Assembly (NCBI GenBank): GCA_033558025.1
Contig: JAUCEF010000017.1
Coordinates: 2,604,001 to 2,668,000 of the forward strand
Direction of reading: 5' to 3'
DNA length: 64,000 bases
Source: Phytophthora sp. 'mugwort'
Lineage: Eukaryota; Oomycota; Peronosporomycetes; Peronosporales; Peronosporaceae
Notes under the pieces: model-generated
Databases searched by the model: none
Seen by the model: only the letters and a program-made list of their open reading frames with translations
What the model was told of the DNA's origin: nothing
Made by a program: the position numbers and the translations under genes
In this document: in pieces, positions 43,884 through 53,562 of the stretch
Layout of the letters: the number at the start of each line of letters is the position of its first letter
Position numbering within the stretch: the stretch's first letter is position 1

Positions 43884-44700
43884 TTGCCCCCACACTTCCT
43901 CGCCACGGCTCGCGCCCGTCAACATCGTCCCGGGCGCCGAACCCAGAAGGTTAAACGGGGCGACGGGCCCGGTCGAGTTGTTCGAGGAGGCACGCTCGCT
44001 CTCGAGCGAGCCGAACGATCCCGCAAGGAGTTATTGGCTCCAATGCGAGCTCGGCGCGCATGGATCGCATTGAAGGACTCCTCGAAGGGTCGGCGCAGAT
44101 GTTTGCGGCGCAGCAACTGCAGATGCAGGCCGATCTGCAGCAAGTCGCACAAACGCAGTAAGCATAGCCTGCGCCGCAGTCAAGCAAGCCAATGCTGTTC
44201 TCGACGTCCCCCAAGCACGGGTAGAGCACCTCCACGGACAACATGATGGAGCGCGACCGGAGCCTGGGAACGGGCTCGCTGGACGAGTGCGTGGAAGAAA
44301 GGCCAATTGCGGCAAGAGTGCCGCATGTTGCCCAAGCGCCAGAGCCATTCCGATCGCCGCGGCCGAACATATCGGTGCCAATGGCGCTTCACCAACATGC
44401 GCGGCAGTTCTACCCGCCGCCAGACTTCGGCCTGAAGATACCCAAGATAAAAGACTTGGCCTGGCCGGGATTTCCGAAATTCTCCGTCAAGGAGATCTAC
44501 GCGGTAGTCGGTGCAGACTTCCTCGCGTGGGGGAAGAAGCTCGTGCAGCGCCTTTTAGCGGCGCATATGATGAGCGGTGGCAACTAGCCCGACGGCTTCA
44601 AGATACTAGTACTAACAACAAGTTGGAGGGGCCGGCGTTGGCCTTCTTTGCCAAGATGCTGCCGAAGTGGGTGGCATAGTTGAACACGGTCGAGCACGCC
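43884..44700 (+). pseudogene. copia gag
   Basis: Frames include a charged N-terminal region and FGLKIPKIKDLAWPGFPKFS, a core like that of other oomycete copia gags, then PALAFFAKMLPKWVA and HAMDRMLNFYLTKVQLSKAM. Stops at 44585 and 44677 and frame changes break it. Confidence 0.6.
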
Positions 44701-45600
44701 ATGGACCGGATGCTGAACTTCTACTTGACCAAGGTGCAATTGTCCAAGGCGATGGAACTAATGTCAGAGCCGAAACCGATCGTGCAAGACCTGGACGGAG
44801 CACGCCCAGTATATGGTGTATGTGGCGGAGCGTGCCGGCTGTCCGGACCACTTTATTCTTCAGTGCCTGTGCGAGTCGGCACCGAACCAGGTGGAGAAGG
44901 CGAAGTTAAAACGCCTCCACTCAAACAGAGTCGACCACATCCAGCAAGCGTGGGAGCTTGTAATCTTCGCAGCCGAATACGAGCTCAGCTCGGCAAGACA
45001 TATTGGTGGCCTTGGCAATGGCAATCGCGGGGGGAGGGGGGTCGGCGGTCGTGGTGGGTACGGCAGTTGAGGCGGCCGAGCAGACAGAGGACAAGGTTCC
45101 GTAGGACGTGTTGGTGCCGGAGGAGATCGCACCGGCTGGGCGTGTGGCGAGACCGGCCACCTCAGGCGCGACTGTTCGAGTGACAAGGCCTGGTCGGCAA
45201 GAAGGTGACGTTGGCCGTGAGCATTGCGGTCTCGAACGACCAAGCTGGGCTACGAGGGCGTGTGGATCTTGGACAGCGGTTCGAGCGTCCATTTAGTGAA
45301 GAACACTAGCCTGTTGCAAGATGCCGTCGACTGCGCCGACACGTGGCGCACCACCAACGGGGGGGGGCGTCGAACGTGGCGAAGAGAGGGACGGTCCAGT
45401 TGCGCGCCGTGGTGGACGTCAGCGAGATCCACGTGGACTTGACGAACGTCTACTACTACAAGGACGCCACCACCAACATCATCAGTCACGCTTCATTGGA
45501 GGAGAAGAGCGTCTATCTCACGCACCATGGTAAGAAGGGCTACGTGGAAGCGTCGCGGACGGGCGGCGTATATTCGAAGTGAGACGTGAAGGCCGCGTGT
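44700..45600 (+). pseudogene. copia gag end, zinc knuckle and protease
   Basis: It contains VYVAERAGCPDHFILQCLCE, a Gly-rich stretch, and a knuckle GWACGETGHLRRDC whose first Cys is Gly. The protease active site follows, VWILDSGSSVHLVKN, near 45260-45305, with the intact Asp-Ser-Gly triad. RAVVDVSEIHVDLTNVYYYK continues the protease/linker. Confidence 0.75.
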
Positions 45601-45639
45601 TGCTCGTTGACACCCGCAGCGGATGCACAGGCATGACCG

Positions 45640-46620
45640 CGTGAGCGCAGTGATCACGGCATTCACAGAAGCCAACGTGAACGGCGCGGTGGCCGAATGC
45701 ACACTCCTCGAGGTGCATAACAAACTCGGTCACCTTGCGTTTGACACGCTCGAACGCATGGTAGACGCGCCGGGGCCGACATTAGAGTGACTATTCACGC
45801 GAGGCTAAACTGCTTCTCTTGCGCTCAAGGGGAGCAGGACAAGGCGAACCAGTCCAAGAAGGGCAACGGGCAGTACGCCCCGGTGGACAAGATCGCGTCG
45901 TGATCTGCAGCGACATCAAGGGGGCCCATGACTCCGAAGGACAGACAGGGGAATTGCTACATATCAACTTCGTGGGCCACAGCTCGAACTACGTGAGGGC
46001 GTTCTTGGCCAAGAACAAGGTTGAGGCGACCAAGAAATTCGAGCACTTCTTGATATTCTTCGACACGCAGTACAACTGCCACATAAACGTCTTGAGCACA
46101 GACGGCGGCGGCGAGTACATGGACGTGGAGCCGTTCTGCCGCGCGACGGGTGTTCTCCGACAGTAAGTGAGGAGAACAACCAGGCGTCGAATGGCAAGGC
46201 CGAGCGCATGCACAGAACGATCCTGAACATGGCTCGATGCATGTTGTTCGCGAGCGGCTTGCCGCTTAAGTTCTGGGGGTACGCGGTTGAGTACGCCGCG
46301 TACGTGCTCAACAGCAGGCTGCGCAGTGCGAACCGGAAAAGGTGTCACCGATTGAGATGCTAACGGTCAAGTGCCTGGCCCTGTCGGGTATCGTGACGTT
46401 CGGCATCCCGTGCACCGTATACCGATACCGGGCAAGAAGCCGTGGCAGCCGCGCGCAGAGATGGGGATGATCGTCGGCAAGAACGATGAAACCAAGGCTT
46501 CAAGGTATATATATATTCCGAAGGACATGGTCGTGGTGTCGACCAAGCACACCAAGAACGTGGAGATTCCCGACAGCAAACAGAACGTTAGTTCAAGGCC
46601 AGCTCAAGCTGGACGACCCT
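45640..46620 (+). pseudogene. copia integrase
   Basis: The pre-integrase H..C region shows as EVHNKLGHLAFDTLERM. The core follows with YVRAFLAKNKVEATKKFEHF, VLSTDGGGEYMDVEPFCRAT (second catalytic Asp) and, after a stop, NNQASNGKAERMHRTILNMA (catalytic Glu), then SGLPLKFWGYAVEYAAYVLN. A first Asp motif is seen only as VICSDIKG. The acidic triad is present but in different frames. Confidence 0.82.
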
Positions 46621-46799
46621 GAATTGATCGAGGAGCGCGAAGAGGCTGCGACGTTGAAGGATAGCGCGCCCATTGGGAATAAGCATGCAAAGGGAAAGAA
46701 GAAGAAGGCGCCCAGACGCGCGGCGTTGATAGAGACGCCAAAGGTGACCGAGGGACAGAAGGAGCTGCAGTTCAAGTTGCCTCTGCGCGGAGCGTAGCA

Positions 46800-47661
46800 T
46801 CCCGGTAATGCGCATGCGTGCGCGTCACATTGACAACAAGCCTGTACCGGTCGCGACAGTGACAGCCGTCGTCACGGCAGACCCAATGAACTGCCAGGAG
46901 GCGATGGGGGACGAGCTTGCGGATAAGTGGGATGAGGTGATGAAAGTCGAGATCAATGCGCTAGAATAACCAGACGTGGAAAGTAGTGGCTAAGCCACGC
47001 AGTGGGAAGCTCCTGCACACGAAGTGGGTCTATTAGACCAGGAAGCACGTCAACAGCACGATCGAGCCCTACAAGGGCAGACTCGTGGCCTGCTGAAACG
47101 AGCAAGAGTGTGGCGTGGACTACACGGACCCGTTCTCCGCCGTGTTGGCATGATCACCGACAAAGCAATCTTCGTGTTGGCGCACAGGTGGGGTATGCCG
47201 GTGCGGCACAGAGACGTGACGAACGCCTACGTGAAGCAGACGAGGAGGAAGAGTTGGAGATTTACCTGCATATGCTACAAGTCATGGAGGTCAGCGACGA
47301 GCTGCTCGCTCGGCCTGGTGTCAAGCACCGGCGCCACCTGGCACTCCGACTGTTTAAGAGCATTTACGGTTTAAAGCAGGCAGGCCGGTTGTGGAACCTA
47401 CTGCTTCACCGTGTACTGCTTGTTCTAGGCTATAGTCAGTGTTACACTGACCGTGGCTTGTATCACAAGCGAGACGAGGGCGGAGTGACGCTTGTGGGTG
47501 TCTACGTCGACGATCTGCTGGTCACCGACAGGAGCAGTGCGCACGTGGAGACGTATTTCGCGGAGATGGCCGTGTTCGAGCTTAAGGCTTTGGGAGTCGT
47601 CTCGCAGTTCCTTGGTATTGGGTTTGAGTACGACAATAACAATGGCTGCTTGAGCAAGTGA
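46800..47661 (+). pseudogene. copia reverse transcriptase (RVT_2)
   Basis: It starts around the ..EAMGDELADKWDEVMKVEI region. The RT shows HRDVTNAYVKQ (first Asp motif), LALRLFKSIYGLKQAGRLWN and VTLVGVYVDDLLVTDRSSAH, with the catalytic YVDD intact. VVSQFLGIGFEY ends the palm. A deletion and frame changes lie near 47100-47260. Confidence 0.85.
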
Positions 47662-47829
47662 TCCAGGAAATGCTCGGATTATCGTCGGCGTCGGCGGTGC
47701 GCGTACTGGTCGGCGGCGACCAGAAGGACGAGGCGAGATGCGACTTGCTGCCGAATGATGGGGCCGTGAGCTCCGAGCGACCAGTGGTGCAGATGTCCCA
47801 GCCGTTGGTCGGTAGTCGGCTCTGGATCG

Positions 47830-48469
47830 CACGGTGCGCCAGACCGGTCATTTCCTTCGCAGTGCGGGCGACCAGGCCCACCCACGCGCCGCGCGCGAGC
47901 GACTGGAGGTTGCGAAGACGATCGCGTGGTATCTGAAAGGCACACCTAAGATTAAATTTGCCATGCGCGCCGCGCCGGGCGGCACGGGCGAGGACAAAGT
48001 TGTGATCGAGGCGTACAGCGACACCGACTTCGACGGGGACTGCACGGACCGCAAGTCAGTGAGCGGTGGTGTGCTGCTAGTCTGTGGTATGGTGGTGGGG
48101 AGGCTCTGCAAGAAGCAAAATAGCGTGGCCTTGCCGACGATGGAAGCCGAGTTCGTCGCGTCATACACAGGTGACGGCCGAGATGCTCGGGATCGCCGAG
48201 TTGCTGAGCAAGATCAGGCTCAGCTAAAACACCCGTATAGACTTAACGTCGATATCCAGGCGGCGATAAAACCAATCCAAGGAGAATACATGTCAGGACA
48301 TGCGAAGCACATCGACATCAGATACAAATTTATTAAGGACTTATCGAGAAAGAAGTTGTTGGAGGTTGTCTACTGCGAGTCAAAGTCAATGCGCGCGGAC
48401 ATCTTGATGAAGACCCTGTCGACACCGCGACTCGATGATTTGCGAGCGCTCGTCATGTTCACGCCGTGA
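47830..48469 (+). pseudogene. copia RNase H
   Basis: The frame has LEVAKTIAWYLKGTPKIKFA, then VIEAYSDTDFDGDCTDRKSV (first Asp), SVALPTMEAEFVASYTGD (Glu) and HIDIRYKFIKDLSRKKLLEV, ending in a stop at 48469. It is one of the better-kept domains; the segment joining it to the RT is frameshifted. Confidence 0.85.
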
Positions 48470-48473
48470 CCAC

Positions 48474-48484
48474 GCGAGAAAGAG
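48474..48484 (+). promoter_or_regulatory. Polypurine tract of the copia element
   Basis: GCGAGAAAGAG directly before the TGTT of the 3' LTR. Confidence 0.55.
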
Positions 48485-48688
48485 TGTTAAAACTCGCCGG
48501 TGGTTGGCGGCGGTTAGTGAGAAGCGTCGGCGGTTGCGGGCACGGGCAGTTTCTGGCGAGAGCGGTCGCAGGCACGACCGGGTTGAGGTACGAGTCCTTG
48601 GTTCGCTGCATATATAGGAAATATTAGATTTACTGCATCAATACATCATCATTTTTCCAGCTCCGGCTCACTTACCTTGCGTTCAAAA
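48485..48688 (+). repeat. 3' LTR of the copia element
   Basis: TGTTAAAACTCGCCGGTGG ... TTGCGTTCAAAA; its end is blurred compared with CGCTCAACA of the 5' LTR. Confidence 0.85.
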
Positions 48689-49769
48689 CTACGGCTGTAC
48701 AAGATTTATCGCTGGGCGTTTGAACAGGAAATCGATCTGACAGTATCCTGCGGGAATTGGTCAAGTTTTGATCTGAGACATCGATTTAAAGGTGAGCCAG
48801 GCGGCGTCTAGACTGTAACTACCTTCTTGTCGATATATGGCCCCTTCACCGTGAGCATGAACTTGCCCATTCTCCAGTTGGCATGAGGCCCAAGGAACCT
48901 TCTAGACGCACTTTTGCTGACAAAACAAAACAGGTACAGCCGTTTGAGGCAGCCGAGATACATCGGGATGCTACCGTGTTGTGCCCTTTAGTGACGCCAG
49001 AGAGACCGAATTTGTATACCAAGGCTGCCTTCCCTCGCCTAACAAATGACATCAGTCCGGGAGCCGGATCGTATGCTCTTCAAGTTTAAGCTGAACCCGA
49101 AGCCGTGTTTTGTCGACTACATTGAATGCCTCGTCATGTAAGTATCTTGTGATGGTCTGACGGACTCCGAACCCGAAGCCAGCGATGCAAGAAGGTCGCT
49201 GACATGACCTCCAGAGAAGTCGATCGCATTCGCGCGAACTATACGGGGCTGTATCGCTCATTGAAAGCAGATTTACATAGGGATCTCGAATTTGTGTGCT
49301 TACGTCCTCGGCGTCGTTCGCGTTTTACATCAAGAAAATGCAAGAGACTTACGGCCGGCGTGTCGGAAGGAGGAGCTTTTTCTATGTGGCCTTTTTGTCA
49401 TAGTGAATGGATTCTGGCCTAACAAGTTATGCAATACTTCCGTAATTAATTGGCCGCATATGTGAGAGCAGCGTGAGTTAAAAGAAGAAGAAACGCGGCT
49501 AAGGTAACAGATCTTGAGCATGTGACATACTTTAACTGCAAGTCATTTGGGTATTGATCACATCAGGATGGTAGTCCATGATGGGTAAAATAAGATATGT
49601 CCCTATCAGGTTGCCTGGTGTCTGGTCTGATAGCTATACTGATAAACGAGCTTTCTTGCGATATATACCAATGTCTGCACGCCATCTAGTTGAAGTCCGC
49701 GTCCTCGCCCAATCGACTCGTCTTCTTCATCACCAAAGCGGAACGTGGCGTCCGGCGTCTCTTAGATCG
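48689..49769. other. No gene seen
   Basis: Short open stretches without a recognisable domain; may hold decayed hAT sequence. Confidence 0.5.
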
Positions 49770-50010
49770 GTGCGACGGCCTCTATCACACGTGTGACCGT
49801 GTCAAAATTCCGCATGTCCATGTTAGTGAGCAGAAAAGAAGCGACTGGAACGTCGTCGTGTCCATTTTCACCTTACGCCGATCCGAGAGGATCAACTTGG
49901 CTTGACTTAACAAGCGCTCCGTAGTTGAGTCTCGAGAGCAGCTTTGTACGCGGATGGAACGTGCAGGTCGACGAATCGCTTTGGAGACAGTCAGAATTGA
50001 AGAAATGCTG
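49770..50010 (-). pseudogene. hAT dimerisation-domain remnant, minus copy
   Basis: The minus strand reads TERLLSQAKLILSDRRKVKM followed by DTTTFQSLLFCSL. (V/T)ERL(F/L)SQAK.IL(S/T)..R..M...T(F/L)..LLF is the hAT C-terminal motif. Upstream on the same strand is FVDLHVPSAYKA, which recurs in the plus copy at 50833. No intact frame. Confidence 0.6.
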
Positions 50011-50832
50011 GGACACCTTCAGCGGCAGTAGTGGTCGCTGTAGCACTCGAGTCCGATGTCGGTGCATCCGGCGTTGTTGTCGGTACGACAAAGAGACAAC
50101 GCTGTTGTCGCCGTCGGAAACCTTGCAGTCGACTGTGCTCTGTCTTTGTTTGAGCCATGTTTCGCCCTCTTCAATGGATGGATGGCGATGCTCCACATCC
50201 ACAGTGGGCAGCTCCATTGCAAAGCTTGCTTCCTTAAAGCAATGGATCTGCCGAACTGAAAGCTTCGAGAAACCACCAGCATAGCGATGCATATTTTTAA
50301 CGATTGAACCAAAGATGAGGCTTCCAAAATAACTTCTAAATTAAGAATGCGTAAGTACGTTACCATTTGTATTTGACCGAGGAGCTATATGTGGCCAATA
50401 GTCCGTACATGAGGTGGGAGTGTAGGTGGTCGTTGCTGGAGGTCGTATATGGAGCTGTTTGTAAGAAGAATGCCTCCGGTAGTGCGCGCCACATAAGTTT
50501 TGTTGGTAGATCCACACTGGGGGAAAGGTCCACATTGGGGAAATTGCAGCTGGTAGCTCCACATTCAGGGAAATACCCCAGTACTTACTGCATAATCTTG
50601 CGAATAATGGCGCAAAATTCGAGGTGATCTCATCGACCGACATTGGTGCGAAGGCGCTTCCCGCTGACAACTGAATACTTCCACCGTGCAGTATATGTTG
50701 CAATCCTACTGGTAGCAGTGATGGATAAAAATAAAATAACCGTTATCATTATTTGCCGATATGTATCATACTGAGCTATCAGCAGTCGTTTCAGTGTCCG
50801 CTGTTTTATTTAACTGATATGCCAGAATTTCT

Positions 50833-51030
50833 TCAACTCCGACTGTTTGCACAGCCACTCGTCGACCTCTACGTTCCTTTCACGTATAAAGCTACGTGCG
50901 TGCTCTCTAGACTCAGCTACAGAACAAGGCACGTTGATCTTCACGGATCAGCATAAGGGGAAAATGGACGCGACGATGTTGGATTCACTTATCTTCATGC
51001 GCTCTAACATGGGAGCCCGTATTCACTGCC
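50833..51030 (+). pseudogene. hAT dimerisation-domain remnant, plus copy
   Basis: The plus-strand sequence parallels the minus copy: LVDLYVPFTYKAT, then ATEQGTLIFTDQHKGKMDAT followed by MLDSLIF in another frame. It is nucleotide-similar to the reverse complement of the 49.8-50.0 kb piece, in opposite orientation and about 0.9 kb away. Confidence 0.55.
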
Positions 51031-51163
51031 ACCCCAATTTGTGTCCGCTGCCACCTGCGCGACCTTTCCATGGACAATCATGACCGTTCACCTTCGCGAC
51101 CGTTCACATGAAAGATCCATGCAAACCAAGCACTGATCTTGACACTTTCACTTCTTGCACGCA

Positions 51164-52414
51164 ATGCCCGTCATCTCGCCATACGAGCAGCTCAATCAAG
51201 ACCCTATCGGCTCTGATGTTCGGGGCGACGAGCAAGTTCAGGCCAAGCCTCGAATCAGCGCGCAGCAGCAGGTCAGCGATCAAGTAGACGTCGGCGCGCG
51301 AGTACGTGTCGGCGAGCAGAAACAGGTCGGTGCGCAGGAGCAGGTCAGCGGTCAAGTAGACGTCAGTGCGCTGGAGCAGGTCAGCGATCAAGAGCAGTTC
51401 GGTGAGCAAACGCTCGAGATGTATAGCGAACAAGTGCGATTGGACGATGCCGTGCCAGAAGGGGAGCCGCCCTTCGATGAGCAGTGGGGCTTTCAAGTGC
51501 AGGTGTCGGACCCCGGTGAGCACGCCGGTGCACAAGGGCAAGCGCTGCGACGAGCAAGCGCGTACTCCGATCTCAAGGCAGCGTGTATGGACACTGCAAT
51601 GCCACCCGTAGTTGCCCTTCGTTTCAGCCAAAGGTGCTCACGCAGCGGCAAACGGCGTCGCAGCCAGATATGGCTACGCCCTAGTCAGCTGCAGCATCAA
51701 GTACGACAAGACAGAGCAGAAGCATCCTCAGCGCGTAATTCTGGCGTGCGACCGCCACGGCAAAAGGCGAAAAATTGCGGGCCCAGGTCCCAGAAAGCGC
51801 CTAACGCGACTTCACGGCGCTGCGGTTGTCCGATGCGGCTACATCTAGTTCGCGTGCATGGTGAAAATGGGATCGCAGAGCGTTGACAAATTGAGCATCG
51901 CGGCACAGCATTGAGCACAATCACCCTCCCTCGGGGGTCCTGTTGTTCACCCCATACTCCGGCGAGCTTATCTAACAGACGAGGTTTGTCGCTCCATTGT
52001 TACCGATGCTGAGACCGTACCCGGACTGCTCAGATGCTGGCACGTGTGCTGATCGAGTCGCCGGCAACGATCATCACATCGAACGATGTGAGCAACGAGC
52101 GGCGTCGATACGCGAAACGAACGCTGCAAGGACAGACATGCATTGAATTCTTACTAACCAAGTTGAAGGACGGGCCTTACTTCGTCCGCTACAAAACCGA
52201 TGAAACAAATCGTCTCTCGCACTTGTTTTTCGCCTTCCATGATGCAGTGGACATATACCGCGAGAACCCCGACATCGTCTTGATGGACTGCACCTATCGG
52301 ACGAACCGATTTGGTATGCCGTTGCTGAATGTAGTGGGGGGTGGCGGGCGTGAATTCGACAATTCACATAGCTCAAGCTTCTTACGCGGCGAGAAGATAC
52401 CAAACTACGTATGA
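51164..52414 (+). pseudogene. MULE (FAR1-like) transposase, truncated
   Basis: The ATG at 51164 opens an acidic N-terminal region with hexapeptide repeats (see 51269-51412). After a frame change a FAR1-type zinc region follows (51612-51848): AAANGVAARYGYALVSCSIK ... QRVILACDRHGKRR. Then from 52034 comes RTLQGQTCIEFLLTKLKDGP and the MULE catalytic start NPDIVLMDCTYRTNRFGMPL, with the first catalytic Asp, followed by LLNVVG and SSFLRGEKIPNYV. The sequence then decays; FSDRDLSLFHALEQVFPS near 52475 continues the domain in another frame. Later catalytic residues are lost. Confidence 0.82.
51269..51412 (+). repeat. 18-bp-period repeat coding for hexapeptides in the MULE N-terminus
   Basis: Eight consecutive six-residue units of the form (Q/D/R)(V/F)(S/G)xxx: QVSDQV, DVGARV, RVGEQK, QVGAQE, QVSGQV, DVSALE, QVSDQE, QFGEQT. 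The underlying DNA unit starts CAGGTC(A/G)GC or GACGTC(A/G)G and repeats every 18 bases. Confidence 0.85.
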
Positions 52415-52649
52415 GCAATGGAGCAGTTGAAGACGTTGATGCTGGAGAAATGAGTTCAGTACCCGCGAGTTTTTTTCTCTGATCGAGACTTGTCACTGTT
52501 TCACGCACTGGAGCAAGTTTTTCCGTCCATCTCTTCCCGTCTTTGCCTACGACATATTATCAAAGTTGTAGATGCCGATGTCACCTACTTGCAGGTACGG
52601 CGTCAGACCCCCAGGAATAACACACATGCTCACATTCCGAGCAGCACAC

Positions 52650-53291
52650 TTAGCCTTCAGAGATGTGCGCGCGCATGGAGTCCCAAACGAGGTGCTTCCC
52701 TTCACCTGTGTCGACCAGCGGGAATGCGAGACCGATCCAGCGTTTTAAGAGCTTCCTGTCGACACTGAGCGTTGTTAGATTGGTGCCGCCGCAGGAACAG
52801 CCCATACCGCCGCATAAAGCCCGTGATCCAGTGTGGTGAGGCCACGAAACCTTGAGGGCTGGCGTTAGTGGTCTCTTTTGACACGCGAAAATTACCCTGG
52901 ACATATGGCCAATCCACGGACGTGTATCCTTCTTCTTTTTGAGCCGCTTTGCTGCAACCTCATCGTAGAGCGCCTCCTCCATTGCGCCGGAAAGAGGACG
53001 CCGGCCACCTCCGGCACAGCGTCTGCTGGCCGGATCAGCAGCTAGAAGCTGTTCACGGTCACGCCACCAGCGGCAGACGCTGTCACCGCTTAGCTTCCGT
53101 CCCCTCACACTGAAGTGCTTGGTGACTCGCGTTGAGACGCCATCGCCGTCTTCCTTGATCCACCGAAGAACCTCTTGCCTGCGCCAGATGCTGATCGGGA
53201 TTTTTGTAGGCTTTTCGCCGAATGCAGAAGCGCTGGGGGATGGAAAGACAATGCAGACTGCATGAATGGTTGGGTGTAAAAGGTTTGACAT
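52650..53291 (-). pseudogene. pogo-type transposase, N-terminal DNA-binding part with deleted core
   Basis: The minus-strand frame of 213 residues has a helix-turn-helix pair: ISIWRRQEVLRWIKEDG ... RKLSGDSVCRWWRDREQLLA ... RPLSGAMEEALYDEVAAKRL, the layout of CENP-B/pogo DNA-binding domains. It then runs through frameshifted core sequence and ends near LVWDSMRAHIS, which matches the (L)(I/V)WDS..AH.. catalytic Asp region. The core between is mostly deleted. It is not collinear with the pogo relic at 42.6 kb, which keeps only the core. Confidence 0.7.
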
Positions 53292-53496
53292 GCGAGGCAG
53301 CCTCTGGTGAGTTGGTTGGTAGCTGGGTGGCTTCTGCAGGCGAGGTTACGTAAGGTTACTCTAGAGTTACGGTGAAGTTACTCTAAGATGGTACTATTCG
53401 TTAGAGGGTATTATTCGGGAATTTCCGTTATATGTATGCTGGTTTTTACATTGAGATTTCACCGTTTTACATTAAATGTATCGGAATATTTCTAGC

Positions 53497-53542
53497 TATA
53501 GAATCAGATGTCTTGGTAAAATGCCAAGTTATAGAATCAGAT
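53497..53542 (+). repeat. Short direct repeat upstream of the GOLD gene
   Basis: TATAGAATCAGAT occurs at 53497-53509 and 53530-53542; between them CTTGG..CCAAG can pair. It is in the probable promoter/5' UTR of the next gene. Function unknown. Confidence 0.6.
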
Positions 53543-53562
53543 TGAATCCATTAACCACCGCA

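Larger units (their letters stand above)
43676..48688 (+). mobile_element. Ty1/copia LTR retrotransposon with both LTRs (degenerate)
   Basis: LTRs of 193 and about 204 bp bracket gag, zinc knuckle, protease, integrase, reverse transcriptase and RNase H in the copia order (integrase before RT). The flanks GTACG (43671-43675) and CTACG (48689-48693) are a nearly matching target duplication. The LTRs differ at many positions (GGCGTGAGCGG against GGCGAGAGCGG; an insertion in the 3' LTR), so the insertion is old. Frameshifts interrupt every domain. Confidence 0.92.

Noticed and set aside
45361..45367. G run in copia protease as a biological signal
   Set aside because: Only seven or eight bases long and in a Gly-coding context; nothing unusual.
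53476..53562. Upstream in-frame ATG for the GOLD gene
   Set aside because: The 29 extra residues include repeated SYRIR text from a direct repeat and look untranslated; the ATG at 53563 is preferred.
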